Positions 8,601 to 17,132 are shown, numbered from the stretch's first letter. The stretch is 64,000 bases of DNA from Betaproteobacteria bacterium (GCA_016720855.1 JADKJU010000002.1:868001-932000); one strand, 5' to 3'. The notes: generated from the letters alone by a model not told the origin. Translations and numbers: made by a program.

Positions 8601-9567
8601 CGCGAGATGGGTGGCGATCTTCTCCTCCGGCCTCAACAACGTGGTGCCCGGCACGGGGCGCGGGTACCTCTACGTGGTCGACCTGGCGACGGGCACCATC
8701 CTGAAGAAGGTCGACACCGGCGCGGGCGACACCACGACGCCTTCCGGGTTCAACCACCTCAGCGGATACGCGGACAACTTCTCCGAAAACAACACGGCCA
8801 AGTACGTTTACGGCGGCGACCTGCTGGGCAACGTCTGGAAGTACGACATGCAGACCGCGACGCCGACCCGCACCCTGCTTGCCACGCTCAAGGACGGCGG
8901 GGGCAAGCCGCAATCCATCACCACGCGGCCGGAACTCGCGGTGATCAACGGGTTCCCGATCGTGTACGTGGGAACGGGCCGTTACCTCGGAACCGACGAC
9001 CTGGTCGATCCGGCAACGCTCACGCCGCCGAACCAGTGGGCCTATCAGCAGTCCCTGTACGCCATCAAGGACCAGGGGACGGCCTACGGAAACTTCCGCA
9101 ACGGCAACGTGGTGGAGAACATCATCTCGGTGTCGGGCCCCGTGTCGCGCACGACCACGAACAATGCGGTGGACTGGGCGGTGAATGACGGCTGGTTCGT
9201 GGACTTCAATCCGGGCAACGATTCGCCCGGCGAGCGCGTGAACCTCGACCCGCAACTGGTCCAGGGCAACCTGCTGGTGGTGACGAACGTGCCGAACAAC
9301 AGCGCGTGCACGGTCGGCGGCGACAGCTTCATCTACCAGTTCAACTACAAGAACGGCACGTACCTGCAGACCGCCGCGCTCAACGAGGCGGGACACAAGT
9401 TCGTGGGCCAGATCACGGTCGGACTCGTGGTGGTCCGGCTTCCCAGCGGCCTGTTCAAGGGCATCGCGACGGGCGCAACAGGAGCCATGACCCCCTTTGA
9501 CGTCTTCGGCGGCGGCGCCGCCGGCAGCGCGCGCCGGATTTCGTGGCGCGAACTCATGCAGAGGTGA
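5617..9567 (+). CDS. pilY1: Type IV pilus tip adhesin/assembly protein PilY1
   Basis: 1316 aa. The ATG at 5617 follows GAAGGA and is preferred to in-frame GTG/ATG codons from 5569. It gives a proper signal peptide (MTFSSRIRRF...GARHADA, cleavage near residue 30). A von Willebrand A-like region opens with DDSGSM (residues 57-62, a MIDAS DxSxS loop). The C-terminal third (from about residue 860) carries the PilY1 beta-propeller signatures AANDGMLHALNGDSG and GLSGGGRGYYALDVTDP. PilY1 sits at the pilus tip with the minor pilins and is needed for pilus extension, surface attachment and mechanosensing. Several Cys pairs are present in the N-terminal half. Confidence 0.93.
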   Translation: MTFSSRIRRFTAAACALALAGLLGARHADAEIADLANVPLANSPSDAVLPNLMYILDDSGSMAWNYMPDQIYRNSNNVEFYNCKKCSTSSCSGPGGSSSSNGFQCGNDQSSASSTPSASGIPTYGEAPFYAPVFNKIWYNPNITYSPAIDSAGTSLGNASLTNASDDHYLGGGNTNVVSGFEEVVYCNTSSPSAGNLTDPTKCRKNGIHNVSPYLGGQPTYFLYWTSGGTNIGLPTTSFSNKIRITTSNAQYYNITPHEYCSDESLVSCALATAAGASPGGTNTIAAPLRWCKSATDATSTSAISGNSGSPAKPRCQKKFSTSTYMYPRYGRFTRVDIVASTATYPKGAGAVRTDCASATSCTYAEEIQNFANWWEYYRTRMALMKSATGRAFLAIDDRFKVGFITINPNGPVTSNKFQPILKYDAAQKSSWYTKLYAQATNGSTPNRTALHRVGRHYQGETGGINDGMIDGTAAKPDPLEYSCQQNFALLTTDGYWNDSFSSIGNVDNANSGYTTRAYGAYDGGLSGASSTLADVAAYYYKTDLRTSGTVSQNNVPTSERDQNPAQHMVTFTLGLGLEGLMDYQSDYETSSSGDFAKIKAGSSNACSWTTGTCNWPVPSASDPSTLDDLWHAAVNGRGKYFSAGDPNSLTLGLQEALAALNIQTAAAAASATSSPNITETDNFIYSSTFRTVKWDGEIVARRINTTTGSVLPAVVWSAQALLDGRTTANSDSRVILTYDESAGGKRKLFTYSNLTAAPVGARAAERTYFDNKCAPAFSQCALLTASQKVVSNDGAKLVSYLRGQRENELYTSPETNPPFRAREHVLGDPVNATPAFMSSPKLQFGDAVTPTYDSFRTTWASRQATLFLAANDGMLHALNGDSGQEMWAYVPRIIMPKLHKLANQNWSVVHEYSVDGSPTTMDAYFGGNWHTVLVAGLSGGGRGYYALDVTDPTSPTVLWEICSDNTVCSIVDQDIGFTHGNVVITKLASDPAATARWVAIFSSGLNNVVPGTGRGYLYVVDLATGTILKKVDTGAGDTTTPSGFNHLSGYADNFSENNTAKYVYGGDLLGNVWKYDMQTATPTRTLLATLKDGGGKPQSITTRPELAVINGFPIVYVGTGRYLGTDDLVDPATLTPPNQWAYQQSLYAIKDQGTAYGNFRNGNVVENIISVSGPVSRTTTNNAVDWAVNDGWFVDFNPGNDSPGERVNLDPQLVQGNLLVVTNVPNNSACTVGGDSFIYQFNYKNGTYLQTAALNEAGHKFVGQITVGLVVVRLPSGLFKGIATGATGAMTPFDVFGGGAAGSARRISWRELMQR

Positions 9568-9572
9568 CGATC

Positions 9573-9890
9573 ATGGCGAGACGATTCCCGGCGTGGATGA
9601 TCCTTCCGGCTGCGGCGGGCCTCGCGCTCGCGGCAGCCGTCCAGGGCGCGATGCCCGAGTACGAGCCGCAGCAGCGCCTGCGCACCGCGCTCGACACCTG
9701 CCTCAAGACCGAGGTGATGAAGGGCGCCTACTGCGTGCGGCAGTGCGGGGCGGGGTTCAAGATGGACATGTCGGGCACGAAGCCGAAATGCGTCGGGCTG
9801 ACGTCGGGCGCGAGATACAAACCGCCCGAGCCGCAGTTCAAGCCACCGCCGGCAGGCGCCCGGCCGCCGCAGGGAGCCCCCGGATACTAG
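9573..9890 (+). CDS. Small exported Cys-rich protein downstream of pilY1
   Basis: 105 aa from the ATG at 9573, 5 bases after the pilY1 stop, with GAGGTG overlapping that stop as a ribosome site. The N-terminal segment PAWMILPAAAGLALAAAVQG looks like a signal peptide cleaved near residue 26. The mature part has four cysteines (DTCLKTEVMKGAYCVRQCG and KPKCVG) followed by a Pro-rich tail (KPPEPQFKPPPAGARPPQ). No family is recognised. Its position as the last gene of the minor-pilin operon suggests a pilus-related periplasmic or surface role. It occupies the place of PilY2 in Pseudomonas, but similarity is not evident. Confidence 0.72.
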   Translation: MARRFPAWMILPAAAGLALAAAVQGAMPEYEPQQRLRTALDTCLKTEVMKGAYCVRQCGAGFKMDMSGTKPKCVGLTSGARYKPPEPQFKPPPAGARPPQGAPGY

Positions 9891-9893
9891 GGC

Positions 9894-10837
9894 TTACGGT
9901 CCCGCGCGGGCGATCGAGCGCGGGAGCGGAAAAGTGACACTCTCGGTGATGCCCTCGAGCTCGCGCACGCGGGCCACCCCCATGCGCTGCAGGCAAGCGA
10001 TCACCTCCTGCACCAGCACTTCCGGGGCGGAGGCGCCCGCGGTCACGCCGATGGTGCGTGCCCCGGCTATCCACTCGGGGCGGATCTCCTCGGCGCGATC
10101 GACGAGGTAGGCGCGCTTGCCGATGTTCTCGGCCACTTCGCGCAGGCGATTCGAATTCGAGCTGTTGAGCGAACCCACGACGATCACCACGTCGCAGCGC
10201 GGCGCCATGAACTTCACGGCGTCCTGGCGGTTCTGCGTGGCATAGCAGATGTCGTCCTTCTTCGGACCCTGGATCGACGGGTAGCGCGCCCTCAGGGCCG
10301 CCACGATGCGCGCCGCGTCGTCCATGGACAGGGTCGTCTGGGTCACGTAAGCGAGGTTTGCGGGGTCCTTCACCTCCAGGCGGGCTACATCCGCCTCGCT
10401 TTCCACGAGGTACATGCCCGAGTCCGATTGCCCCATGGTGCCTTCGGCCTCGGGGTGGCCCTGGTGGCCGATCATCACCACTTCGCGGCACTGCTCGCGC
10501 ATGCGGGCGACCTCGGCGTGCACCTTGGTGACCAGGGGGCAGGTGGCGTCGAAGACACGCAGGCCGCGCCCCTCGGCTTCCTTGCGCACCGTCCGGGATA
10601 CGCCGTGCGCCGAGAAGATGACGGTGCCGCCGGCCGGCACCTCGTCGAGCTCCTCGACAAAGACGGCGCCTTTCCTCGCAAGTCCTCCACGACGAACTTG
10701 TTGTGCACGATCTCGTGGCGGACATAGATGGGTGCGCCGTGCACCTCGAGGGCGCGCTCGACGATGGCGATGGCGCGGTCCACCCCGGCGCAGAATCCGC
10801 GCGGCGTGGCCAGCACGACTTCGATCGGTTCGGTCAT
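9894..10837 (-). CDS. ispH: 4-hydroxy-3-methylbut-2-enyl diphosphate reductase IspH, with an apparent frameshift
   Basis: The last enzyme of the MEP isoprenoid pathway, forming IPP and DMAPP on a [4Fe-4S] cluster. The N-terminal part (start ATG 10837) reads ATPRGFCAGVDRAI and IVHNKFVVEDLRG. The rest, in another frame, reads KGAVFVEELDEVPAGG, SAHGVSRTV, DATCPLVTKVH and GSLNSSNSNRL. The frames join exactly if one T is added to the TTT at 10671-10673 (one A in the coding AAA), restoring DLRGKGAVFVEELDE and a 314-aa protein. The three cluster cysteines (GFC, ATCP, DICYATQ) are present. IspH is essential where MEP is the only isoprenoid route, so a base-calling error is more likely than a true mutation. 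It ends 3 bases from the convergent gene at 9890. Confidence 0.92.
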
Positions 10838-10856
10838 CGGTCTTTCCGTTCCTCGC

Positions 10857-11357
10857 CTAGCGGCTCTCGGGGCGGGCGGCGAGGATGTCGCGCAATCCGT
10901 CCCAGAGGATGAGCGCCACGCCCACCGTGATCGCCGAGTCGGCGACGTTGAAGGCAGGCCAATAGTATCCCGCCGCGTGCAGCTGGATGAAGTCCACCAC
11001 GTGACCGAGGGTGAGGCGATCCCAGAGGTTTCCGGCGGCGCCCCCCAGCACGAGAGCGAGTCCGCCGGCCAGCACCCGGTTGCCGCCACTTTTCCGGAGC
11101 ATCGCCAGGAGGGCCGCGGAAACGGCGAGCGTCACGACGACGAAGAACCAGCGTTGCCAGCCGCCGGCCCCCGCCAGGAAGCTGAAGGCCGCGCCGGTGT
11201 TGTGCCAGAGCACGAGGTTCAGGAAGGGAGTGACCCCATGCACTTCGCCGGCCGTGAAGGCGGCGCTCACCCAGGCCTTGGTGGCAAGGTCGAGCAGGGC
11301 GACAGCGGCCGAGAGGATCAACCATCGAGGCCACGGTGCTCTTCCGCGATCAGGCAT
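10857..11357 (-). CDS. lspA: Lipoprotein signal peptidase (signal peptidase II)
   Basis: 166 aa, four predicted membrane helices. It cleaves the signal peptide of diacylglyceryl-modified prolipoproteins in the inner membrane. The catalytic aspartates lie in GHVVDFIQLH and FNVADSAITVG, preceded by GGAAGNLWDR. LNLVLWHNTGAAFSFL is the conserved first periplasmic motif. The start overlaps the ileS stop by 8 bases; the ileS-lspA-ispH order is common in proteobacteria. Lipoproteins encoded elsewhere in this window (MshL, Rz1) would be substrates. Confidence 0.95.
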   Translation of the reverse strand: MPDRGRAPWPRWLILSAAVALLDLATKAWVSAAFTAGEVHGVTPFLNLVLWHNTGAAFSFLAGAGGWQRWFFVVVTLAVSAALLAMLRKSGGNRVLAGGLALVLGGAAGNLWDRLTLGHVVDFIQLHAAGYYWPAFNVADSAITVGVALILWDGLRDILAARPESR

Positions 11358-14136
11358 GCCGCCGTTCCTCGCCGGGCCCTTCGATGTTCGATACGCACCG
11401 GCCGCAGATGCCGGGATGTCGCGGGTCCGAGCCGGTGTCCTCCCGGTAATGCCAGCACCGCTCGCACTTCGCCTGCGTGCTGGCGGACACGCGAACCGCC
11501 AGCGATTCCCCGGTCTCGACCGTAGCGGTGGAGGTGATGAGGACGAAGCGCAGGTCGTCGCCGAGGCTCTCGAGCAGCGTGCGGTCGCCCTCCGGCGCGG
11601 CGATCTCGACCTCGGCCTGCAGCGACGAGCCGATGCTGCCCGACTGGCGCAGCTCCTCGAGCTGCTTCTGCACGAGCGCGCGGATCTCGCGCAGCCTTTT
11701 CCACTTCACCAGCAGCGCCGCTTCTCCCTCCTGTTGCGGCAGCACGCCGTCCCAGGTGTGGAAGAAGAGGCTCTCTTCACGCCCCGGATGCAGGACTGTC
11801 CACGCTTCCTCGGCGGTGAACGAGAGGATCGGCGCCATGAGGCGAAGGAGGATCTGCGTGATGTGGTGCAGCGCCGATTGCGCCGCGCGCCGCGCCCGGG
11901 AATCGCGGCCGCAGGTGTAGAGCCTGTCCTTGAGGATGTCGAGGTAGAAGCCGCCGAGATCCTCCGAGCAGAACGTCTGGATGCGCTGCGTCACGACGTG
12001 GAATTCGAATCGCGCATAGTCGGCGGTGGCGGCCTCGGCCATCTCCCGCGTCATCGCAAGGGCGAACCGGTCGATCTCGGGCCAGCGCTCCGGCGGCAGC
12101 AGGTCCTTGCCCGCATCGAAGTCGGCGGTGTTCGCGAGCAGGAACCTCAGCGTGTTGCGGATGCGCCGGTAACCCTCGACCACGCGCTTGAGGATCTCGT
12201 CCGAGATGTAGAGCTCCCCGGAGTAATCGGCCGAAGCCACCCACAGCCTGATGATCTCCGCGCCCAGCGTGTCGGACACTTTCTGCGGGGCGATCACGTT
12301 GCCGAGCGACTTCGACATCTTGCGGCCCTGGCCATCGACGACGAAGCCATGGGTGAGGAGCGAGTCGTAGGGGGCGCGTCCGTGCATGGCGCAGCTGGTG
12401 AGCAGGCTCGACTGGAACCAGCCGCGGTGCTGATCGGAGCCCTCGAGGTAGAGGTCGGCGGGCCACTTCTGCCCCTTGAGGCCGCGCAGCACCGAGAAGT
12501 GCGTCGTGCCGGAATCGAACCAGACGTCCACGGTGTCGGTGATCTTGCGGTACTTCGCGGGATCGATGCCGAAATCCTCGCAAGTGGCCGCGAACCACGC
12601 CTCGATGCCGCCCTTCGCGACGCGCGCGGCGGCCTCCTCGAGCAGCCGTTCGGTCTCGGGGTGAAGCTCGTCGGTTTCGCGGTCGAGGAAGAAGGGCAGG
12701 GGCACGCCCCAGTTGCGCTGGCGCGAAAGCGTCCAGTCGGGGCGGTTCGCAATCATCGCCTCGATGCGCGAGCGCCCCCAGGCCGGGTAGAAGGTCGTGT
12801 TCGCGATGGCCTGCTTCGCCGTCTCGCGCAGGGTGAGGCCATCCTCCCCCGGCTTGTCCATGCCGACGAACCACTGCGTCGTCGCCCGGAAGATGATCGG
12901 TGTCTTGTGACGCCAGCAATGGGGATAGCTGTGGCGGAAGGGCTCGTTCCTGAAAAGGGCGCCGTTGGACGCCAGCAGATCGAGGATCGGCTTCTCCGCC
13001 TCGCGCACGCCGAGCCCGGCGAAGTGCGGCACGGAAGGCTTGAAGCGGCCGCGGTCGTCCACCGGCTGGTCGAGCGGCAGGCCGAATGCCACGCCGGCGA
13101 TGAAGTCCTCGGCGCCGTGCGCAGGGGCGGTGTGCACGAGGCCGGTGCCCGCCTCGAGCGTCACGTGCTCGCCCAGGATGAGCGGCACCTCGCGCGGCTC
13201 GAACGGGTGGAGGAAGGCGAGGCCGGCAAGCGCGTCGCCCGCTGCGTGGCCCAGGACTTCCCCGGCCTCGAGGCCATAGCGCTTCAGGCACGCCTCGCGA
13301 AGCTCGGCCGCAAGGATCAGCGCGCCGCGCTCGGTGGCGACCAGCTCGTATTCGTGGCCGGGGTGCGCGGCGATGGCCTGGTTGCCCGGCAGCGTCCACG
13401 GGGTGGTCGTCCAGATGACGGCGAATGCCCGGTCGGGTGCTGTTGCGAGGCCGAACGCGCGCGCCACCGCTCCCGGGTCGGCTGCCAGGAAGGCGACGTC
13501 GATGGCGGCGGAAGTCTTGTCCTCATACTCGACCTCGGCCTCCGCGAGCGCCGACGCGCAGTCGATGCACCAATTGACGGGCTTGAGGCCGCGATAGAGC
13601 AGGCCCTTCTGCCAGATGCGGGAGAGCGCCCGGATCTCGTCCGCTTCCGTGGCGAAATCCATGGTCTTGTAAGGGTGCTCCCAGTCGCCCAGCACGCCCA
13701 GCCGGCGGAAGTCCGCCTTCTGGCGCTCGATCTGCTCGGCGGCGTAGGCGCGGCACAGCTCGCGGGCCTTGTTGCCCTCCAGGTGGCGGCCGTGCTTCTT
13801 CTCGATCTGGTGCTCGATGGGAAGGCCGTGGCAGTCCCATCCGGGCGTGTAGGGGGCATCGAAGCCGGCCAGGGTCTTCGACTTCACGATGATGTCCTTG
13901 AGGACCTTGTTCACCGCGTGGCCGATGTGGATGTCGCCGTTTGCATACGGCGGGCCATCGTGAAGCACGAACAGGGGGCGTCCCCGGCAGGCCTCGCGGA
14001 TGCGGCGGTAAAGGGCCTTCTCCTGCCACGCCTTCACCCACTCCTGTTCGCGCCGGGCGAGGTCGCCGCGCATCGGGAAAGGGGTGTCGGGCAGGTTGAG
14101 GGATTGCTTGTAGTCGGTCTCCGCAGCGTTTGCCAT
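11350..14136 (-). CDS. ileS: Isoleucyl-tRNA synthetase
   Basis: 928 aa, normal length. Class I signatures: HIGH at residues 70-73 (GDIHIGHAVNK) and KMSKS at about 604 (RKMSKSLGN). GWDCHGLPIEH marks the IleRS catalytic domain; the editing domain includes TWDCH-like TTTPWTLPGN and HTAPAHGAED. The C-terminal zinc finger is intact (CERCWHYREDTGS then CGRCVSNI). The ATG at 14136 overlaps the ribF stop (ATGA) and was chosen over longer frames because it gives the family N-terminus (DYKQSLNLPDTPFPMRGDL). It charges tRNA-Ile. Confidence 0.97.
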   Translation of the reverse strand: MANAAETDYKQSLNLPDTPFPMRGDLARREQEWVKAWQEKALYRRIREACRGRPLFVLHDGPPYANGDIHIGHAVNKVLKDIIVKSKTLAGFDAPYTPGWDCHGLPIEHQIEKKHGRHLEGNKARELCRAYAAEQIERQKADFRRLGVLGDWEHPYKTMDFATEADEIRALSRIWQKGLLYRGLKPVNWCIDCASALAEAEVEYEDKTSAAIDVAFLAADPGAVARAFGLATAPDRAFAVIWTTTPWTLPGNQAIAAHPGHEYELVATERGALILAAELREACLKRYGLEAGEVLGHAAGDALAGLAFLHPFEPREVPLILGEHVTLEAGTGLVHTAPAHGAEDFIAGVAFGLPLDQPVDDRGRFKPSVPHFAGLGVREAEKPILDLLASNGALFRNEPFRHSYPHCWRHKTPIIFRATTQWFVGMDKPGEDGLTLRETAKQAIANTTFYPAWGRSRIEAMIANRPDWTLSRQRNWGVPLPFFLDRETDELHPETERLLEEAAARVAKGGIEAWFAATCEDFGIDPAKYRKITDTVDVWFDSGTTHFSVLRGLKGQKWPADLYLEGSDQHRGWFQSSLLTSCAMHGRAPYDSLLTHGFVVDGQGRKMSKSLGNVIAPQKVSDTLGAEIIRLWVASADYSGELYISDEILKRVVEGYRRIRNTLRFLLANTADFDAGKDLLPPERWPEIDRFALAMTREMAEAATADYARFEFHVVTQRIQTFCSEDLGGFYLDILKDRLYTCGRDSRARRAAQSALHHITQILLRLMAPILSFTAEEAWTVLHPGREESLFFHTWDGVLPQQEGEAALLVKWKRLREIRALVQKQLEELRQSGSIGSSLQAEVEIAAPEGDRTLLESLGDDLRFVLITSTATVETGESLAVRVSASTQAKCERCWHYREDTGSDPRHPGICGRCVSNIEGPGEERRHA

Positions 14137-15068
14137 CAGGTCCCCGTTTCGCGGAAAAAGGCCCGCGCCGCGTCGCAGTCCGCGCGGATCTGCGCCACGA
14201 GCTCGTCGAGCGAGGCGTATTTCGCCTCGTCGCGCAGCTTCTTGAGGAACTCGATGGAGAGGCGACGCCCGTAGAGGTCGCCCGAGAAATCGAAGAGGAA
14301 CGCTTCGAGAGTCGCCGGGCCGTTGCTGGCAACGACCGGCTTGTATCCCAGGCTCGCCACTCCCTCGAGTCCGCGAGTTGCCGCACCGAAGCATCTTACC
14401 GCAAAGACCCCCGTCATCACGGGGCGCCCGGGTGGCAGCGCCAGGTTGGCCGTGGGAAACCCGAGGTTGCGCCCGAGCTTCGCGCCGTGAACGACGCGGC
14501 CGCAGATGGCGTAAGGCCGCCCGAGGAGCCGCGCGGCAAGGTCGAGATCGCCGCAGGCGAGCGCTTCGCGAACGCGCGTGCTCGACACTTTCTCGGCGCC
14601 TTCCGCGACCGTGGCGAGCGTCTCGACCTCATAGCCGAGGCGCGCGCCCTCGGCGGCGAGCAGGGCGACATCGCCCAGGCGCCTCGCCCCGAACCGGAAG
14701 TCGTTGCCGACCAGCACGCGCCTTGCGCCGTGCGCCTGCCTCAGGCGAAGCGCGAATGCCTGCGGCGAAAGCGCGGCGAACTCGCGCGTGAAGCGGCAGA
14801 CGTAGGCCATCCCTATGCCGGCCGCCTCGAAGGCGTGCAGCTTCGCCGACAGCGACGACAAGCGGGGCGGCGCACGGTCCGGAAACAGCAGCTCCCGGGG
14901 AAGCGGCTCGAACGTGAGCACGGCAGGCACCACGCCGAGCGCCGCCGCCTCGCGGACGACGCGGGCAAGCAGCGCATGGTGGCCGAGGTGGACGCCGTCG
15001 AAGCTGCCGATGGCGATTACCGCATCGGGAGCGCCGGACTTCGGGTCGCGGATGACGGAGAGCGTCAT
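14136..15068 (-). CDS. ribF: Bifunctional riboflavin kinase / FMN adenylyltransferase
   Basis: 310 aa. The N-terminal FAD synthetase domain has GSFDGVHLGHHALL (residues about 19-32, the nucleotidyltransferase motif) and EKVSSTRVREAL. The C-terminal riboflavin kinase domain has GRNLGFPTANLAL near residue 200 and FDFSGDLYGRRLSIEFL. It converts riboflavin to FMN and FAD. The start overlaps the murJ stop by 4 bases, giving a tightly coupled murJ-ribF-ileS-lspA-ispH operon. Confidence 0.96.
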   Translation of the reverse strand: MTLSVIRDPKSGAPDAVIAIGSFDGVHLGHHALLARVVREAAALGVVPAVLTFEPLPRELLFPDRAPPRLSSLSAKLHAFEAAGIGMAYVCRFTREFAALSPQAFALRLRQAHGARRVLVGNDFRFGARRLGDVALLAAEGARLGYEVETLATVAEGAEKVSSTRVREALACGDLDLAARLLGRPYAICGRVVHGAKLGRNLGFPTANLALPPGRPVMTGVFAVRCFGAATRGLEGVASLGYKPVVASNGPATLEAFLFDFSGDLYGRRLSIEFLKKLRDEAKYASLDELVAQIRADCDAARAFFRETGT

Positions 15069-16597
15069 TCGTGCCGGACGAACTGGCCGAGGCGATAGCC
15101 CAGTGCCCACAAGGTTGCGAAGTAGGCGGTCATGGCCCCCAGGATCACCAGCGAGAGCTTGAGGGCGCGTGCGGCCGTGGGGATGGCGAACCACGATTGC
15201 TCGGTCCCCATGCCGAACCAGATGACGCCGCCCATCATGTAGACCGCCACGGCCACCTTCAGGAGGAACGCGCCCCAGTCGGGGCCGGGCTCCCACGCGC
15301 CTGAGCGGCGCATCAGCCACCAGAGCCAGGCGGCATTGAAGGTGGCGCCCACCGAGATCGCGGCGGCCAGCCCGGCGTGCCTGAGCCACGGAACGAGCGC
15401 GAGGTTGGCCAGCTGGGTGACGACCAGGGTCGCGAGCGCGACCTTCACCGGCGTGCGGATGTTCTGCCTGGCGTAGAACCCGGGCGCGAGGACCTTCACG
15501 AGGATGATTCCGGCCAGCCCGATGGCATAGGCCACCAGGGCCGAGCGGGTCATCAGCACGTCGTGCCGCGTGAATTCGCCGTGCCAGAAGAGCGTGGCCA
15601 CGAGCGGGACGGAGAGCATGGCGAGCCCCACCGCGGCGGGCAGCGCCAGGAGGAGGGTGAGCCTTAGCCCCCAGTCGAGCAGTTGGGAATAGGCGGCCGC
15701 GTCCTGGTTGTTGTGGTGCTTCACGAGCGACGGAAGGAGCACGGTGCCCAGCGCCACCCCCAGCAGCGCCGATGGAAACTCCATCAGCCGGTCGGCGTAG
15801 TAAAGCCAGGACACGGGCCCGTCGCCCAGCCACGACGCGATGTGGGTATTGATGACCAGGCTCACCTGCGCGACCGACACGCCGAGCGCGGCTGGCGCCA
15901 TGAGCTTGAGGACCCGGACCACGCCCTCGTCCTTCGGGTCCCATTTGGGCATCGGCAGCATGCGGATGCGCAGCAGGAAGGGAATCTGGAAGGCGAGCTG
16001 CAGCACCCCGCCCGCGAAGACCGCCCAGGCCAGCGCCAGGATGGGGCGGTCGAAATACGGTGCGGCGAAGAGGGCAAACCCGATGAATGACAGGTTCAGC
16101 AGGACCGGGGTGAAGGCGGGCACCTTGAAATGCCCCCACGTGTTGAGGATCCCGGCGGCAAAGCTGGTGAGCGAGATGAAGAAGATGTAGGGGAAGCAGA
16201 TCCTCAGCATCGTCACCGTCAGGGCGAACTTGTCGGCATCCTTGGAGAAGCCCCACGCGCTCGCGTACACCAGCAGCGGGGCCGCCACCACCCCCACCAC
16301 CGTTGCCACCAGAAGCGCCACCGACAGCGATCCCAGGACCCGCGCCGCGAGCGCCCGCGTGGCCTCCTCGCCCTGCCTCGACTTGTACTCGCCCAGGATG
16401 GGCACGAACGCCTGCGAGAACGCGCCCTCCGCGAAGAGGCGGCGCAGCAGGTTCGGGAGACGGAAAGCGACCACGAAGGCGTCCATCGCGAACCCGGCCC
16501 CGAAGGCGATGGCCAGGAGCGTATCGCGCACGAATCCCGTGATGCGCGAGACGAGCGTCATCGCGCTGACCGAGACCGCTGCCTTGAGGAGGTTCAT
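15065..16597 (-). CDS. murJ: Lipid II flippase MurJ (MviN)
   Basis: 510 aa with about 14 predicted membrane helices. The N-terminus MNLLKAAVSVSAMTLVSRITGFVRDTLLA is typical of MurJ. FRLPNLLRRLFAEGAFSQAFVPIL contains the conserved central-cavity arginines, and SWLGDGPVSWLYYADRLMEFP is the second MurJ signature. It flips lipid II to the periplasm for peptidoglycan synthesis. It is the first gene of its operon and diverges from rpsT, 129 bases away. Confidence 0.95.
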   Translation of the reverse strand: MNLLKAAVSVSAMTLVSRITGFVRDTLLAIAFGAGFAMDAFVVAFRLPNLLRRLFAEGAFSQAFVPILGEYKSRQGEEATRALAARVLGSLSVALLVATVVGVVAAPLLVYASAWGFSKDADKFALTVTMLRICFPYIFFISLTSFAAGILNTWGHFKVPAFTPVLLNLSFIGFALFAAPYFDRPILALAWAVFAGGVLQLAFQIPFLLRIRMLPMPKWDPKDEGVVRVLKLMAPAALGVSVAQVSLVINTHIASWLGDGPVSWLYYADRLMEFPSALLGVALGTVLLPSLVKHHNNQDAAAYSQLLDWGLRLTLLLALPAAVGLAMLSVPLVATLFWHGEFTRHDVLMTRSALVAYAIGLAGIILVKVLAPGFYARQNIRTPVKVALATLVVTQLANLALVPWLRHAGLAAAISVGATFNAAWLWWLMRRSGAWEPGPDWGAFLLKVAVAVYMMGGVIWFGMGTEQSWFAIPTAARALKLSLVILGAMTAYFATLWALGYRLGQFVRHE

Positions 16598-16657
16598 GGT
16601 CGCTGGGGCGCGGTGCGGGCCGCGGCGGACGGGAAAAGCGAAGGAGAAGCTAGGGCT

Positions 16658-16686
16658 TTGTTTTGACAGGACAAGCGTTGTATAAT
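16658..16686 (+). promoter_or_regulatory. Promoter of rpsT
   Basis: A perfect TATAAT lies at 16681-16686, about 40 bases before the rpsT ATG. A TTGTTT at 16658-16663 gives the proper 17-bp spacing. A perfect TTGACA at 16663-16668 is only 12 bases from TATAAT, but it would have 17-bp spacing to TATCAG at 16686-16691. Either pairing gives a strong sigma-70 promoter; which one is used cannot be decided from sequence. Confidence 0.65.
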
Positions 16687-16726
16687 ATCAGGCTTCGTTT
16701 TCGAACTCCCGACCCAGGATCACAAC

Positions 16727-16999
16727 ATGGCCAACTCCAAGCAGGCCGCGAAACGTGCCAAGCAGGCGGTAAAGCAGCGCACCGCCAACATGGGCCTTCG
16801 CACCACCCTTCGCACCGCGATCAAGAAGGTGCATACCGCGATCGCCGCGGGCGATGCCAAGGCCGCCCAGGCCGCGTTCGACGCGAACGTCTCGACGATC
16901 GACCGCATCGCGGACAAGAAGATCATTCACAAGAACAAGGCCTCGCGCCACAAGAGCCGCTTGGCGCAACAGGTCAAGGCGCTCGCCGGCCGCGCCTAG
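16727..16999 (+). CDS. rpsT: 30S ribosomal protein S20
   Basis: 90 aa, Lys/Ala-rich and highly basic. It begins MANSKQAAKRAKQAVKQRTANMGLRT in the S20 pattern and ends KIIHKNKASRHKSRLAQQVKAL. It binds 16S rRNA early in 30S assembly. It is transcribed alone, divergent from murJ, as in many proteobacteria. Confidence 0.97.
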   Translation: MANSKQAAKRAKQAVKQRTANMGLRTTLRTAIKKVHTAIAAGDAKAAQAAFDANVSTIDRIADKKIIHKNKASRHKSRLAQQVKALAGRA

Positions 17000-17008
17000 T
17001 TTCCACCG

Positions 17009-17030
17009 CCGGGGGCTTCCCCGCCCCCGG
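17009..17030 (+). terminator. Hairpin after rpsT (terminator without T-tract)
   Basis: CCGGGGGC (17009-17016) pairs perfectly with GCCCCCGG (17023-17030) around TTCCCC, 10 bases after the rpsT stop. No T-run follows, so it may be only a 3'-protecting hairpin or pause site. A second small dyad, TGCCCGG-CA-CCGGGCA, follows at 17043-17058. Confidence 0.4.
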
Positions 17031-17132
17031 GCACGAGGGTGATGCCCGGCACCGGGCAGTGCTGCGCCGGCTCTTCCGGGGGGCGCGGATCGATCACCCT
17101 GCGTTCGTTCATCGGCGGCCGCCCCGCCGCGG

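Noticed and set aside
11011..14274. Open frame of 1087 codons antisense to ileS and ribF
   Set aside because: Long antisense frames are common in GC-rich DNA with strong third-position bias. The translation is Arg/Gly/His-rich without any family motif, while the minus strand encodes complete IleRS.
16663..16686. TTGACA/TATAAT pair upstream of rpsT as a single promoter
   Set aside because: Spacing is only 12 bp. Each hexamer must pair with another element at 17 bp.
16997..17114. 38-codon minus-strand ORF between rpsT and argD (Pro/Gly-rich, ends on the rpsT stop)
   Set aside because: Overlaps hairpins that explain the sequence, lacks a clear ribosome site and shows low-complexity composition. 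Not supported as a gene.
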